DNA of 64,000 nucleotides from Curtobacterium sp. SGAir0471 (GTDB taxonomy: Bacteria; Actinomycetota; Actinomycetes; Actinomycetales; Microbacteriaceae): contig NZ_CP027869.1 of assembly GCF_005490985.1 (NCBI RefSeq), forward strand, positions 2,170,001-2,234,000, read 5' to 3'. Under the pieces are notes generated by a model. It had not been told where the DNA came from. It saw only the letters and a list, made by a program, of their open reading frames with translations, and did no database searches. This document shows, piece by piece, positions 30,194 through 40,226 of this stretch. Positions within the stretch are counted from its first letter, which is position 1; the number at the start of each line of letters is the position of its first letter. The position numbers were made by a program, and so were the translations under genes.

Positions 30194-30574
30194 TCAGAAG
30201 TCGAGCAGACGCGGCACGAAGAGCTGCAGGTCCAGCCAGAGCGCGCCCGCCGCGGCGAAGGCGACCAGGAAGACACCGATGGTCACCGCCAGCCGCGCGC
30301 GGCGCGTCACCCAGAGGGCCACGACGAAGGCGACGGGCGCGATCACGATGTCGAGGACGAGCCATCCCCAGGGGGTGCTGCGCTGCAACGACGAACCGCC
30401 CGAGGTCGTCTCGAGGAACGTGTTGAAGGCACGCACCGACTGCGAGACGGTGACGAGGTTCCCGACGCTCTGCACGGTCATGTACGCGAAGAGCGCGCCG
30501 AACACCACCCAGACGACGATGCGGGCGACGAGCGGGGACGGCGTCCGGCGGACCGCCGGGGTCGTGGCGGTCAC
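30194..30574 (-). CDS. Small integral membrane protein, unknown function
   Basis: A 126-residue protein with three hydrophobic segments: IVVWVVFGALFAYMTV near residue 20, WLVLDIVIAPVAFVVALWV near 70 and AVTIGVFLVAFAAAGALWL near 95. It is not recognised. Its ATG overlaps the stop of the preceding membrane protein gene (ATGA), so the two are translationally coupled and may form one complex. A terminator hairpin follows about 85 bp downstream. Confidence 0.75.
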   Translation of the reverse strand: MTATTPAVRRTPSPLVARIVVWVVFGALFAYMTVQSVGNLVTVSQSVRAFNTFLETTSGGSSLQRSTPWGWLVLDIVIAPVAFVVALWVTRRARLAVTIGVFLVAFAAAGALWLDLQLFVPRLLDF

Positions 30575-31011
30575 CCGAAGCTCCTCGTCATGAGGAAGGG
30601 CCAGGGGAAGAGCACGGCGGCACCGAGCAGCATCCAGAGCAGGCGGGTGCGGGTCCGACGACCGCGGCCGGCCCAGAGCACCACGGTGAACCAGAGCGCG
30701 GGCGCGACGATCGACAGGAAGCGCAGCACCTCGACGAAGACGGTCAGGACGGTGTCGACGTTCGCCACGTAGGACGTCGACGCAGTGAGCAGCCAGGCCA
30801 CCGTGTAGAGCAGGTAGAGGCCACCGAAGACACCGAACCCGATGAGCGCGCCCGAGGTCTCCGGGCGCTCCGGGTCGCGTCCGCCGCGGTCCTTCACGGT
30901 GACCGGGTTGTGCGCGGCGTCGACGTGGGTCGCGTCGTCCGCGTCGCCCCAGCTGAGGGCGTCGTCGTCGTGGTCGACCGAGCCGTCGGGCGGGGATGCT
31001 GCCGTGGTCAT
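30571..31011 (-). CDS. Small integral membrane protein with acidic N-terminus, unknown function
   Basis: A 146-residue protein. The first 55 residues are hydrophilic and rich in Asp (DHDDDALSWGDADDATHVDAA), followed by three hydrophobic segments (ALIGFGVFGGLYLLYTVAWL, LTVFVEVLRFLSIVAPALWF and LLWMLLGAAVLFPWPFL). No family is recognised. The ATG follows TAGAAT (31019-31024) by 7 nt, so the mRNA is likely leaderless. It is the first gene of a coupled pair with the gene at 30194-30574, which has a similar three-segment layout. Confidence 0.75.
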   Translation of the reverse strand: MTTAASPPDGSVDHDDDALSWGDADDATHVDAAHNPVTVKDRGGRDPERPETSGALIGFGVFGGLYLLYTVAWLLTASTSYVANVDTVLTVFVEVLRFLSIVAPALWFTVVLWAGRGRRTRTRLLWMLLGAAVLFPWPFLMTRSFG

Positions 31012-31061
31012 GACGACGATTCTACGAGGGACCGACGACCGACGGCACCAGACGGCGTCGC

Positions 31062-32252
31062 TCAGACGTCGGCCGGCTGGGTCTCGAGCACCTCGGCGAC
31101 GACGCCGCGGACGGCGGGGAACAGCGGGTGGCTCTCGACGAGCCCGGTCAGGATCTCGGTGAGCGCGTGCGCCGTCGCACCGGAACGGAGCAGCGCGTGC
31201 AGCTCGATCGACTCCGGGTCGTTCTCGTCGTCGAACGCCAGGGCGACGCGGACGGCGCCGAGCAGGTGCTCGACGGGCAGGCCGCGCTCGGCGAGCTGCG
31301 CCGCGGGGCCGATGAAGCGCTCGCGCCGACCGAGCTTCCGCAGCGGGTTGCGCCCGACGCGTGCCGTGGTGTCGGGCAGCAGCGGGTTGGCGATGCGGGT
31401 GAGGTTCGCGGCGACGTAGCGTGCGTGCTCGGCCGGGTCGAAGCCGTGCTTCGCGACGAGCAGCGCGGTCGTCTCGGCGAGGACGCCGTCGACCTCGGCG
31501 CGGACCTCGCGGTCCTCGAGGGCCTCGCGGATGAGCCGGATCCCGCGCACGAAGCCGTGGTAGGCGGCTGTCGCATGCGCGGTGTTCACCGTGTAGAGCT
31601 TCCGCTCGACGAACGGCTGCAGGTCGTCGACCCACGTCACGCCGTCGATCTGCGGCGGTTCGGCCTGCGAGTCGGCGAAGGGCGTGCGCTCGATGACCCA
31701 CTCGTAGAAGGGCTCGAGGACGACGTCGAGCCCGCCGGACTGACCGAGCACCCCGGACTGGTCCGGGACGATGCGGTCGATGGCGCAGTTGGCGAAGACC
31801 GCGGCGACGTGGCGGTCCTCGAGGATCGGGGCGCGTCGGATGCTGGCGTGCAGCGAGTCGGTCGCGTTGAAGGCGTTCTCGCAGGCCACGACCGTGACGT
31901 CGCCGCGCTCGGGGGCCCGGGCCGCGAGCCCCTCGGCGATGACCGGGGCGACGAGCGGCAGGGTGCGCGCGCCGACCGCGGTCGTGACGACGTCGGCCTC
32001 GGCGATCGCCTGCACGACGCGCTCGCGGTCGGTCTTGCTGCTGAGGGCGCGGAACCCGTACACCAGGTGCTCGACGGGCTGCTCGCCGACCTCGTGCACC
32101 ACGAAGCGGCCGGCGTCGTTGAGCGCCGAGACCACGCGGTCGTCGACGTCGACGAAGGTGAGCTCGTAGCCGCTCGCGACCAGGAACTGGCCCACGAACC
32201 CGCGCCCGATCTTGCCGGCGCCGATGTGGACCGCTCGCTTCGTCACCGCCAT
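31062..32252 (-). CDS. mtlD: Mannitol-1-phosphate 5-dehydrogenase
   Basis: A 396-residue NAD-dependent polyol dehydrogenase that interconverts mannitol 1-phosphate and fructose 6-phosphate. The NAD-binding N-terminus AVHIGAGKIGRGFVGQFL is diagnostic for MtlD, and KLYTVNTAHATAAYHG and a catalytic Lys/Asn/His region follow. GGGAGG lies before the ATG. No mannitol PTS genes are adjacent, so mannitol uptake must be encoded elsewhere. The other possible role is mannitol synthesis as an osmolyte, which would fit the nearby trehalose genes, but this is inference. Confidence 0.94.
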   Translation of the reverse strand: MAVTKRAVHIGAGKIGRGFVGQFLVASGYELTFVDVDDRVVSALNDAGRFVVHEVGEQPVEHLVYGFRALSSKTDRERVVQAIAEADVVTTAVGARTLPLVAPVIAEGLAARAPERGDVTVVACENAFNATDSLHASIRRAPILEDRHVAAVFANCAIDRIVPDQSGVLGQSGGLDVVLEPFYEWVIERTPFADSQAEPPQIDGVTWVDDLQPFVERKLYTVNTAHATAAYHGFVRGIRLIREALEDREVRAEVDGVLAETTALLVAKHGFDPAEHARYVAANLTRIANPLLPDTTARVGRNPLRKLGRRERFIGPAAQLAERGLPVEHLLGAVRVALAFDDENDPESIELHALLRSGATAHALTEILTGLVESHPLFPAVRGVVAEVLETQPADV

Positions 32253-32446
32253 CCGACGATCCTCCCACGTCCGAGGACCCGGTCGTGACCACTCCTCGCG
32301 ACGTCGCCGGACGGTGCCGCGGGACGGGGCGCGGGAGCGGAGCGTCCGGGTTCGGGGACGCCACGGAGGCGCCCGGTGCTGGCGCTGCGGTCGGAGGAGC
32401 CGCTGGAGCTGGAGGAGTGCAGGTGCATGTGGTCCGGGTCACGTCG

Positions 32447-32478
32447 CGAGGCGGCGGTGCACACGCACCGCCGCCTCG
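32447..32478 (-). terminator. Terminator of the ilvDBNC operon
   Basis: A perfect 14-bp stem (32447-32460 with 32465-32478) with loop ACAC lies about 24 bp past the ilvC stop codon. It ends the branched-chain amino-acid operon. Confidence 0.9.
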
Positions 32479-32501
32479 TCATCGAGTGGTCGTTGCGCAG
32501 A

Positions 32502-33527
32502 CTACCGCGCGGCCGAGCCGTCGACGTAGTCGGAGTCGTTCGACTTCCACGCGAACAGCGCGCGGAGCTCACGGCCGGTGGCCTCGATCGGGTGGCCCTC
32601 CCCCTTCGCGCGGAGCTCCTTGAACTCCGGCGCGCCGGCGTCCTGGTCCTCGATGAAGCGCTTGGCGAAGGTGCCGTCCTGGATGTCGGAGAGCACGGCC
32701 TTCATGTTCTCCTTGACCTCGGGCGAGATCACGCGCGGACCGGAGACGTAGTCACCGAACTCGGCGGTGTCGGAGATCGACCAGCGCTGCTTGGTGAGGC
32801 CGCCCTCCCAGATCAGGTCCACGATCAGCTTGAGCTCGTGCAGGACCTCGAAGTAGGCGATCTGCGGCTGGTAGCCCGCCTCGACCAGGGTCTCGAAGCC
32901 GTACTGGATGAGCTGCGAGGTGCCACCGCAGAGCACGGCCTGCTCGCCGAACAGGTCGGTCTCGGTCTCCTCGGTGAAGGTGGTCTTGATGCCGCCCGAG
33001 CGCAGGCCGCCGATGGCCTTGGCGTACGACCACGCGAGGTCCCACGCGCTGCCCGAGGCGTCGACCTCGACGGCGACGATCACGGGGACGCCGCGACCGG
33101 CCTCGTACTCGCGGCGGACGGTGTGACCCGGGCCCTTCGGGGCGACGAGCGCCACGTCGACGCCCTCGGGCGCCTCGATGTAGCCGTAGCGGATGTTGAA
33201 ACCGTGGCCGAACACGAGCGTCGCGTCGTCCTTCAGGTTCGGCTTGATGTCCTCGGCGTAGACGATGCGCTGCACCTGGTCCGGGGCGAGGATCACGACG
33301 ACGTCAGCGTCCTTCGTGGCCTCGGCCGGGGTGAGGACCTGGAAGCCGGCCTCGGTCGCCTTGTCGCGGCTCTTCGAGCCCTCCTTGAGGCCGATGACGA
33401 CCTCGACGCCGGAGTCGCGGAGGTTGAGCGCGTGGGCGTGGCCCTGCGAGCCGTAGCCGATGACGGCGACCTTCTTGCCCTGGATGAGCGTCAGGTCGGC
33501 GTCGGCGTCGTACACGATGTCAGTCAC
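32502..33527 (-). CDS. ilvC: Ketol-acid reductoisomerase (class I)
   Basis: A 341-residue NADPH- and Mg2+-dependent enzyme for the second step of isoleucine and valine synthesis. [21 protein letters not shown] is the Rossmann motif, and the C-terminal knotted domain carries the metal ligands in [14 protein letters not shown] and [19 protein letters not shown]. The length is that of class I (short) enzymes. It is last in ilvD-ilvB-ilvN-ilvC, separated from ilvN by 95 bp that contain a palindromic element. Confidence 0.97.
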   Translation of the reverse strand: MTDIVYDADADLTLIQGKKVAVIGYGSQGHAHALNLRDSGVEVVIGLKEGSKSRDKATEAGFQVLTPAEATKDADVVVILAPDQVQRIVYAEDIKPNLKDDATLVFGHGFNIRYGYIEAPEGVDVALVAPKGPGHTVRREYEAGRGVPVIVAVEVDASGSAWDLAWSYAKAIGGLRSGGIKTTFTEETETDLFGEQAVLCGGTSQLIQYGFETLVEAGYQPQIAYFEVLHELKLIVDLIWEGGLTKQRWSISDTAEFGDYVSGPRVISPEVKENMKAVLSDIQDGTFAKRFIEDQDAGAPEFKELRAKGEGHPIEATGRELRALFAWKSNDSDYVDGSAAR

Positions 33528-33565
33528 GAGGGTCTGTCTCCTTGGTTCTGGTGGCTTGTGGTGTG

Positions 33566-33608
33566 CGGACGGGAGGCGCGTGGCGGGCCGCCACGGGCCT
33601 CCGGTCCG
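33566..33608. repeat. Palindromic element, degenerate copy inside ilv operon
   Basis: Arms of 21 bp (33566-33586 and 33588-33608) pair with two mismatches. The left arm carries the core GGACGGGAGGCGCG shared with the elements at 42759, 50177 and 53496. It lies between ilvN and ilvC and could attenuate transcription or stabilise mRNA ends. Confidence 0.8.
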
Positions 33609-33622
33609 GAAGTGGGGTGCGC

Positions 33623-34123
33623 TCAGCGCACGCGGTCGGTGATGCTCTTCGGCCCACGGCCCATGCCGAGCAGGCCGGCACGGGCGAGCTCCTTGACGCC
33701 GTAGGGCTCGAGCACCCGCAGGATCGCCTGGATCTTGCCGGGGTCGCCCGTCACCTCGACGATCAGCGAGTCGGTCGCCACGTCGACGACCTGTGCGCGG
33801 AACAGGCTCACGGCCTCGAGCACGGCGGACCGGGTCTGGTTGTCGACCCGCACCTTGACGAGCATGTGCTCGCGCTGCACCGACTGCGAGAAGTCGAGCT
33901 CGACGATCTTGATCACGTTGACGAGCTTGTTGAGCTGCTTCGTGACCTGCTCCAGCGGCAGGTCCTCGACGTCGACGACGACCGTGATGCGGGACAGGCC
34001 CTCGACCTCGGTGGCGCCCACGGCGAGCGACTCGATGTTGAAGCCGCGGCGGGCGAACAGGCCGGCGACGCGCGTCAGCAGACCCGGCTTGTCCTCGACG
34101 AGCAGGGAGAGGACGTGGCTCAT
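33623..34123 (-). CDS. ilvN: Acetolactate synthase regulatory subunit
   Basis: A 166-residue regulatory subunit that binds valine and controls acetolactate synthase. The ACT domain opens with [20 protein letters not shown] and includes [12 protein letters not shown]; a second small domain fills the rest. Its ATG overlaps the ilvB stop by 4 bp (ATGA), which ensures a matched supply of both subunits. Confidence 0.97.
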   Translation of the reverse strand: MSHVLSLLVEDKPGLLTRVAGLFARRGFNIESLAVGATEVEGLSRITVVVDVEDLPLEQVTKQLNKLVNVIKIVELDFSQSVQREHMLVKVRVDNQTRSAVLEAVSLFRAQVVDVATDSLIVEVTGDPGKIQAILRVLEPYGVKELARAGLLGMGRGPKSITDRVR

Positions 34124-35940
34124 GCGGGGTCTCCGGTCATGTCGGCGTCCTCGACGTCCCAGCTGGGCGCGTGGTCGCGGGCGTACTCGATCGAGGAGTT
34201 GCCGACACCCTGCGGGACCATCGGCCACACCATGCTGTCGCGGCTGACCACGAAGTCGATCACCACCGGGCGGTCGTTCGTCTCGAGGGCGAGCTTGATG
34301 GCGTCGTCCACCTGGTCGGCGCGCTCGACACGGATGCCGAGGGCACCGTAGGCGTCGGCGAGCTTGACGAAGTCCGGCACACGACGGCTCTGGTGCCCTG
34401 TCTCAAGGTCGGTGAACGAGTGCCGACCGTCGTAGAACAGGGTCTGCCACTGCCGCACCATGCCGAGCGACGAGTTGTTGATGACGGCGACCTTGATCGG
34501 GATGTCGTTGATGACGCAGGTCGCGAGCTCCTGGTTCGTCATCTGGAAGCAGCCGTCGCCGTCGATCGCCCACACCACGCGGTCCGGTTGCGCGACCTTC
34601 GCGCCCATCGCGGCCGGCACCGAGTAGCCCATCGTGCCGGCGCCGCCGGAGTTCAGCCAGGCGTTCGGCCGCTCGTACTTGATGAACTGCGCGGACCACA
34701 TCTGGTGCTGGCCGACGCCCGAGGCGTAGACGCCCTCGGGACCGGTCAGTTCACCGATGCGGCGGATGATCGCCTGCGGCGCGAGCAGCCCGTCGGTCGG
34801 CTCGGCGTACCCGAGCGGGAAGTCGGCGCGCAGCTGGTCGAGCTTCGCCCACCACGCGCCGGTGTCGGCGCGGTCTGCGGCGACGTCGCCCCATGCGTCG
34901 AGCAGGTCGACGAGGACCTCGCGGGCGTCGCCCACGATCGGGACGTCGGCGTAGCGGATCTTCGAGATCTCGGCTGGGTCGATGTCGACGTGCACGACCT
35001 TGGCGTGCGGCGCGAACTCGTCGGCCTTGCCGGTGACACGGTCGTCGAAGCGCGCGCCGAGGGCGATGATCAGATCGCTGTCCTGCAGGCCGAGCACCGC
35101 CGGCACCGTGCCGTGCATACCGGGCATGCCGAGGTGCTGCGGGTGCGAGTCCGGGAACGCCCCGCGGGCCATCAGCGTGGTGACGACCGGCGCACCGGTG
35201 GCCTCGGCGAAGCGCAGGAGCTCGGCTGATGCACCGGAGCGGACGACGCCGCCGCCGACGTACAGCACGGGACGCTCGGCCTCGGCGAGCAGCTGCGCGG
35301 CCGCGGTGATCTGCTTGCCGTGCGCCTTGGTGACCGGACGGTAGCCGGGCAGGTCGACCTTCGGCGGCCAGACGTAGGGCGCCGACTTCTGCTGGGCGTC
35401 CTTGGTGATGTCGACGAGCACCGGGCCCGGGCGACCCGTGGTGGCGATCTGGTGCGCCGCGGCCAGCGTGGCCGGGATGTCGGCCGGGTCGGTCACCAGG
35501 AACGAGTGCTTCGTGATCGGCATCGTGATGCCCACGATGTCGGCTTCCTGGAAGGCGTCCGTCCCCATCAGGGTCGAGAACACCTGGCCGGTGATCGCGA
35601 TGAACGGCACCGAGTCCATGTAGGCGTCGGCGATGGCCGTGACGAGGTTCGTCGCACCGGGACCGGAGGTCGCGATGGCGACGCCGACCTTGCCGGACGA
35701 GGACGCGTAGCCCTCGGCCGCGTGACCGGCGCCCTGCTCGTGCCGGACGAGGATGTGCCGGATGGTCGTGGACGCCATGAGCTCGTCGTAGAACGGGATG
35801 ATGGCGCCGCCGGGCAGGCCGAAGACGTCGGTGATCCCGAGGTGCTCGAGCGTCCGGAGGACGGCTCCCGAGCCGGTCAGGATCTCCGGCGACCGGCGTG
35901 CACCGGCTGCAGCGGACAGCGGAGTGGCTTCCGTGGGCAT
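34120..35940 (-). CDS. ilvB: Acetolactate synthase catalytic subunit
   Basis: A 606-residue thiamine-diphosphate enzyme that makes acetolactate and acetohydroxybutyrate. The cofactor-activating Glu is in [20 protein letters not shown], the FAD-region motif is GMHGT, and the ThDP/Mg motif is [15 protein letters not shown], ending with INN about 30 residues later. It starts 45 nt after ilvD and overlaps ilvN. Confidence 0.97.
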   Translation of the reverse strand: MPTEATPLSAAAGARRSPEILTGSGAVLRTLEHLGITDVFGLPGGAIIPFYDELMASTTIRHILVRHEQGAGHAAEGYASSSGKVGVAIATSGPGATNLVTAIADAYMDSVPFIAITGQVFSTLMGTDAFQEADIVGITMPITKHSFLVTDPADIPATLAAAHQIATTGRPGPVLVDITKDAQQKSAPYVWPPKVDLPGYRPVTKAHGKQITAAAQLLAEAERPVLYVGGGVVRSGASAELLRFAEATGAPVVTTLMARGAFPDSHPQHLGMPGMHGTVPAVLGLQDSDLIIALGARFDDRVTGKADEFAPHAKVVHVDIDPAEISKIRYADVPIVGDAREVLVDLLDAWGDVAADRADTGAWWAKLDQLRADFPLGYAEPTDGLLAPQAIIRRIGELTGPEGVYASGVGQHQMWSAQFIKYERPNAWLNSGGAGTMGYSVPAAMGAKVAQPDRVVWAIDGDGCFQMTNQELATCVINDIPIKVAVINNSSLGMVRQWQTLFYDGRHSFTDLETGHQSRRVPDFVKLADAYGALGIRVERADQVDDAIKLALETNDRPVVIDFVVSRDSMVWPMVPQGVGNSSIEYARDHAPSWDVEDADMTGDPA

Positions 35941-35985
35941 GAGGTGGTCCTTGCCTGGAGGGATGGCGGTTCGAACGTGTCGTCG

Positions 35986-37680
35986 CTAGCCCGTGACCGC
36001 GCCCTTGGCGGCGGACTGGACGAGCTTCGCGAACTTCGCGAGGACTCCGCGGGTGTAGCGCGGGGGCAGCGGGGCCCAGCCTTCTCGGCGGGCCTCCAGC
36101 TCGGCGTCGTCGACCAGTAGGTCGAGCGAGCGAGCCGCGATGTCGACACGGATGCGGTCGCCATCGCGCACGAATGCCACTGGACCTGCGTCCACGGCTT
36201 CCGGTGCGATGTGGCCGATGCACAGGCCGGTTGTGCCGCCTGAGAATCGCCCGTCCGTCAACAGTAGTACATCCTTACCGAGGCCCGCGCCCTTGATGGC
36301 CGCGGTGATGGCGAGCATCTCGCGCATGCCCGGTCCACCCTTCGGGCCCTCGTAGCGGATGACCACCACGTCGCCCTTCTGGATCCGGCCCTCGGTCAGG
36401 GCGTCCATCGCGGCGCGCTCGCGGTCGAACACGCGGGCGGGGCCCTCGAACACGGCGGCGTCGAAGCCCGCGGTCTTCACGACTGCACCCTCGGGTGCGA
36501 ACGAGCCCTTGAGGATCGTCAGGCCACCGGTGGTGTGGATCGGGTTGTCGAGCTTCCGGAAGACCTCGCCGTCGAGCTCCGGCGGGTCGATCTCGGCCAG
36601 GTTCTCGGCCAGGGTCTTGCCGGTGACGGTCATCACGTCGCCGTGCAGCAGACCGGCCTCGAGCAGCGCCTTCATGATCACCGGGATGCCGCCGTTGCGG
36701 TCCACGTCGACCATGACGTACTTCCCGAACGGCTTCATGTCGGCCAGGTGCGGGACCTTCGAGCCGATGCGGTTGAAGTCGTCGAGGCTCAGCTCGACCT
36801 CGGCCTCGTGCGCGATGGCGAGGAGGTGCAGCACGACGTTGGTGGAGCCTCCGAGTGCCATCGCGACGGCGATGGCGTTCTCGAACGCCTCCTTCGTCAG
36901 GATCTGGCGAGCCGTCAGCCCGAGGCGCAGCATGTTCACCACGGCCTCGCCGGAGCGGCGCGCGTAGTAGTCACGTCGGCGGTCGGCGCTCGGCGGGGCG
37001 GCGGAACCCGGCAGCGACATGCCGAGGGCCTCGGCCACGCTGGCCATCGTGTTCGCGGTGTACATCCCGCCGCAGGCGCCCTCACCCGGGACGATCGCGC
37101 ACTCGATCTCCTTGAGCTCGGCCTCGCTCATGGTGCCGGCCTTGCACGCACCGACGCCCTCGAAGGAGTCGATGATCGTGACCTCCTTGAAGGAGCCGTC
37201 GGCCTGCTTGACGTAGCCCGGCATGACAGAGCCCGCGTAGAGGAAGACGCTCGCGAGGTCGAGGCGCGCGGCGGCCATGAGCATGCCGGGGAGCGACTTG
37301 TCGCAGCCGGCCAGCAGCACGGTGCCGTCGAGGCGCTCGGCGTTCACCACGGTCTCGACGCTGTCGGCGATGACCTCGCGCGAGACGAGCGAGAAGTGCA
37401 TGCCCTCGTGGCCCATCGAGATGCCGTCCGAGACGGAGATGGTGCCGAACTGCAGCGGGTACCCGCCGCCGGAGTGCACGCCCTCCTTCGCGCCCTGCGC
37501 GAGTCGGTCGAGCGAGAGGTTGCACGGGGTGATCTCGTTCCAGGACGAGGCGATCCCGATCTGCGGCTTGTCCCAGTCTGCGTCGCCCATGCCGACGGCC
37601 CGGAGCATGCCACGCGAGGTGGTCGCTTCGATCCCGTCGGTGACGACCCGGCTGCGCGGCTTCACGTCGATGTCAGGCAT
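35986..37680 (-). CDS. ilvD: Dihydroxy-acid dehydratase
   Basis: A 564-residue Fe-S dehydratase that forms the 2-oxo acid precursors of valine and isoleucine. The cluster cysteines are in [10 protein letters not shown] and [15 protein letters not shown], and [19 protein letters not shown] is conserved near the C-terminus. It heads the operon ilvD-ilvB-ilvN-ilvC. TAGACT lies 6 nt before the ATG, which predicts transcription starting at the initiation codon itself. No T-box or attenuator peptide was seen upstream. Confidence 0.97.
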   Translation of the reverse strand: MPDIDVKPRSRVVTDGIEATTSRGMLRAVGMGDADWDKPQIGIASSWNEITPCNLSLDRLAQGAKEGVHSGGGYPLQFGTISVSDGISMGHEGMHFSLVSREVIADSVETVVNAERLDGTVLLAGCDKSLPGMLMAAARLDLASVFLYAGSVMPGYVKQADGSFKEVTIIDSFEGVGACKAGTMSEAELKEIECAIVPGEGACGGMYTANTMASVAEALGMSLPGSAAPPSADRRRDYYARRSGEAVVNMLRLGLTARQILTKEAFENAIAVAMALGGSTNVVLHLLAIAHEAEVELSLDDFNRIGSKVPHLADMKPFGKYVMVDVDRNGGIPVIMKALLEAGLLHGDVMTVTGKTLAENLAEIDPPELDGEVFRKLDNPIHTTGGLTILKGSFAPEGAVVKTAGFDAAVFEGPARVFDRERAAMDALTEGRIQKGDVVVIRYEGPKGGPGMREMLAITAAIKGAGLGKDVLLLTDGRFSGGTTGLCIGHIAPEAVDAGPVAFVRDGDRIRVDIAARSLDLLVDDAELEARREGWAPLPPRYTRGVLAKFAKLVQSAAKGAVTG

Positions 37681-37686
37681 GCAGGC

Positions 37687-37692
37687 AGTCTA
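37687..37692 (-). promoter_or_regulatory. Leaderless -10 element of the ilvD operon
   Basis: TAGACT on the minus strand sits 6 nt upstream of the ilvD ATG, so the mRNA would begin at or next to the start codon. A short inverted repeat GTTGG-GATA-CCAAC (37699-37712) overlaps the spacer and may be an operator. No good -35 hexamer was found. Confidence 0.55.
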
Positions 37693-37754
37693 GGACCAGT
37701 TGGGATACCAACCGGACACGACCTGCACCGGACGGGAGGCGCGGGGCCGGGTCG

Positions 37755-38537
37755 TCAGCGCGTGGCCCGCAGGCGCGCCAGCTGCTTCAGGACGTCGGTG
37801 AGCGCTGCGGGATCAGCGACGCGGTGCGCCGCGAGCGTGTCGCCCTCCCCCACCTTCACGCCGACGTCGCCGTCCCGGAGCACCCGGAAGGCGTCCTCGT
37901 CGGTGACGTCGTCACCGGCGAAGAACACGGCGTCGGCCCCGCGCAGCTCGCGGAGCCGGTCGATCGCGTCGCCCTTCGTGACGTGGCGCACCGCGAACTC
38001 GACGATGTCCTTGCCCCCGCGCTCGAGCACGTCGGGGTCGGCGTCGTGCGCGGCCCGGCTCGCGGCGGCGTTCGCCTCGGCCGCGACCTCGGCGCTCACC
38101 CGGCGCGTGTGCAGTCCGTGCCCGGCCGGCTTGTGCTCGACGACGACGCCGGGGAACCTGGCACCGACCTCGTCGAGGGCGGCGCCGACACGGTCGACCC
38201 GTGCGCGCTCGTCCTCGCTGAGCGCGGCCTCGTCGTGGCCGTCGACGCGCCACTCGACGCCGTGCGACCCGACGAGCGCCATGCCGTCTGGCGCGTGCGA
38301 CACCCGGGCGAGCCCCTCGAGCGGACGCCCGGAGACGAGGACCACCTCGGTGTCGCGAGCACGCTGCAGGGTCAGGACCGCGGCCCAGGAGCCGGGCAGG
38401 GCCCCGACCTGTGCCGGGTCGTCGGCGAAGGGTGCGAGGGTGCCGTCGAAGTCGAGCGCGACGAGCAGTCGCGGCGTAGCCGCGAGCGTCTCGAGGGCCG
38501 ACGACAGGGCGGACGGGTCGGTCACGGTCTCAGGCAC
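37755..38537 (-). CDS. otsB: Trehalose-6-phosphate phosphatase
   Basis: A 260-residue HAD-family phosphatase that dephosphorylates trehalose 6-phosphate to trehalose. The nucleophile motif is LDFDGTLAPF, then VVLVSGRPLEGL, VEHKPAGHGLH in the cap region and FAGDDVTDEDAF for Mg2+. The start chosen is GTG at 38535-38537, which overlaps the otsA stop by 8 bp; GTG at 38523-38525 would shorten the protein by 4 residues. It acts directly after OtsA in the cytosol. Confidence 0.95.
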   Translation of the reverse strand: MPETVTDPSALSSALETLAATPRLLVALDFDGTLAPFADDPAQVGALPGSWAAVLTLQRARDTEVVLVSGRPLEGLARVSHAPDGMALVGSHGVEWRVDGHDEAALSEDERARVDRVGAALDEVGARFPGVVVEHKPAGHGLHTRRVSAEVAAEANAAASRAAHDADPDVLERGGKDIVEFAVRHVTKGDAIDRLRELRGADAVFFAGDDVTDEDAFRVLRDGDVGVKVGEGDTLAAHRVADPAALTDVLKQLARLRATR

Positions 38538-40119
38538 CACGGGCCTCCCGGGTGTCCTCGGCGGCACGTGCCGTCTGCGCGTCCTGGTCGAAGATCGACG
38601 TCGCGTCCTGCAGCTCCTCGACGTGCTGGTCGCCCGGGTCCGACGCCGACGGGTCGAGCTTGGCGCGGTTCGGGGCGTGCCGGTCGAGCGCCTCGAGGAA
38701 CGACCGCGACCAGCGGGCCACGTCGTTGTCGCGGACGCGCTTGCGGAGCGCGCGCATGCGCGTCGAGCGCTCGCGTCGGGGCATCTCGATGGCGCGCTGG
38801 ATCGAGTCCTTGAGCGCGCCGATGTCGTGCGGGTTGACGATGACGGCCTGCTTCAGCTCGTCGGCGGCCCCGGCGAACTCGGACAGGATCAGCACGCCGT
38901 CGTTGTCGAACCGGGCCGCGACGTACTCCTTCGCCACCAGGTTCATGCCGTCGCGCAGGGCGGTGACGAGCATGATGTCGGCGGCGAGGTAGAGCGCGAC
39001 CATCTCCTCGCGCGGGTACCCGTGGTGCAGGTAGGCGATCGGCTGGTGCCCGATCACACCGAGGTCGCCGTTGATCCGGCCGACCGTCAGCTCGATCTCG
39101 TCGCGGAGCGCCGCGTAGGTGTCCACACGTTCGCGGCTCGGGCTGGCGACCTGCACGAGCGTGGCGTCCTCGACCTTGATGCGGCCGTCCTCGATGAGCT
39201 CGCCGAACGCCTTGATGCGGTGCCGGATGCCCTTCGTGTAGTCGAGCCGGTCGACGCCGAGCAGCACCGTCGTCGGGTTGCCCAGGCTCTCGCGGATCTC
39301 CCGCGCGCGCTCCTGCACCTCGGGTCGGTGGGCGATCTCCTCGAAGCTCTCGGCGTCGATCGAGATCGGGAAGTGGCGGGCCTCGACGTGGCGCACGGTG
39401 ATGCCCTTGCGGCTCCGCGGCGCGGCCGGGTCGTCGACGGGGACGTCGATCGTCGAGCCCTTGGTCGTGTAGCCCTTGATGTGCCGGACGGCACGGAGGA
39501 AGTCGCTCGCGTCGTCCTGGCGCTGGAAGCCGATGACGTCGGCGCCGAGCAGCCCGTCGAGGATCTGCGCGCGCCACGGCAGCTGCGCGTAGATGCCGAC
39601 CGGCGGGAACGGGATGTGGTTGAAGAACCCGATGGTCAGGTCGGGTCGACGCTCGCGGAGCATCGCCGGCAGGAGCTGCAGCTGGTAGTCCTGCACCCAG
39701 ACGATGCCGTCCTGCTCGACGATCTCGGCGATCTGGTCGGCGAAGCGGGCGTTGACACGGCGGTAGGCGTTCCACCAGTCGCGGTGGTAGCTCGGGTGCT
39801 CGATGACGTCGTGGTACAGCGGCCACAGCGTGTCGTTGCTGAAGCCCTCGTAGTACTCCTCCACGTCGTCGGCGCTCAGCGGCACCGGGACGATGTGGAT
39901 GCCCTCGTTGTCGAACGGGGCGACCTCGACGTCTGGCTGGCCGACCCACCCGACCCAGGCACCGTCGTTGGCGCGCATGACCGGCTCGAGCGCCGTCACC
40001 AGCCCGCCGGGCGAGTGCCGCCAGCCCTCGTTGCCGTCCTCGTCGACGACGCGGTCCACCGGGAGGCGGTTCGAGGCGACGACGAAGGCGTAGCGGTCCG
40101 GGTCGGTGTCTGCTGCCAT
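38530..40119 (-). CDS. otsA: Trehalose-6-phosphate synthase (GT20)
   Basis: A 529-residue GT20 enzyme that joins glucose from a nucleotide donor to glucose 6-phosphate. Recognisable parts are VVASNRLPVDR at the N-terminus, WVQDYQLQLLPAMLR, GFFNHIPFPPVGIY, VDRLDYTKGIRHR and TALRDGMNLVAKEYVAAR. About 45 extra residues at the C-terminus, after the catalytic domain, are acidic and low in complexity. The ATG (40117-40119) lies just before FVVASNRLPVD. It is coupled to otsB. Trehalose made by this pair protects against drought and osmotic stress and could also feed glycolipid synthesis. Confidence 0.95.
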   Translation of the reverse strand: MAADTDPDRYAFVVASNRLPVDRVVDEDGNEGWRHSPGGLVTALEPVMRANDGAWVGWVGQPDVEVAPFDNEGIHIVPVPLSADDVEEYYEGFSNDTLWPLYHDVIEHPSYHRDWWNAYRRVNARFADQIAEIVEQDGIVWVQDYQLQLLPAMLRERRPDLTIGFFNHIPFPPVGIYAQLPWRAQILDGLLGADVIGFQRQDDASDFLRAVRHIKGYTTKGSTIDVPVDDPAAPRSRKGITVRHVEARHFPISIDAESFEEIAHRPEVQERAREIRESLGNPTTVLLGVDRLDYTKGIRHRIKAFGELIEDGRIKVEDATLVQVASPSRERVDTYAALRDEIELTVGRINGDLGVIGHQPIAYLHHGYPREEMVALYLAADIMLVTALRDGMNLVAKEYVAARFDNDGVLILSEFAGAADELKQAVIVNPHDIGALKDSIQRAIEMPRRERSTRMRALRKRVRDNDVARWSRSFLEALDRHAPNRAKLDPSASDPGDQHVEELQDATSIFDQDAQTARAAEDTREARGA

Positions 40120-40226
40120 GGGGTGGTGGTGTCTCCGTTCCCCCCGGCCGAGGCGCCGGGATCGAGGCCGACGGTACCAGCGGAGCGACACCGGGCTCTC
40201 GGCCCGTCGTCACTAGGCTCGTCGGC

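Noticed and set aside
31062..32252. Part of a mannitol PTS operon
   Set aside because: Neither mtlA nor mtlF nor an MtlR-type regulator lies next to mtlD.
37681..37754. T-box riboswitch or leader peptide for ilvD
   Set aside because: The gap is only 74 bp, with a -10 element 6 nt from the ATG, leaving no room for a transcribed leader.
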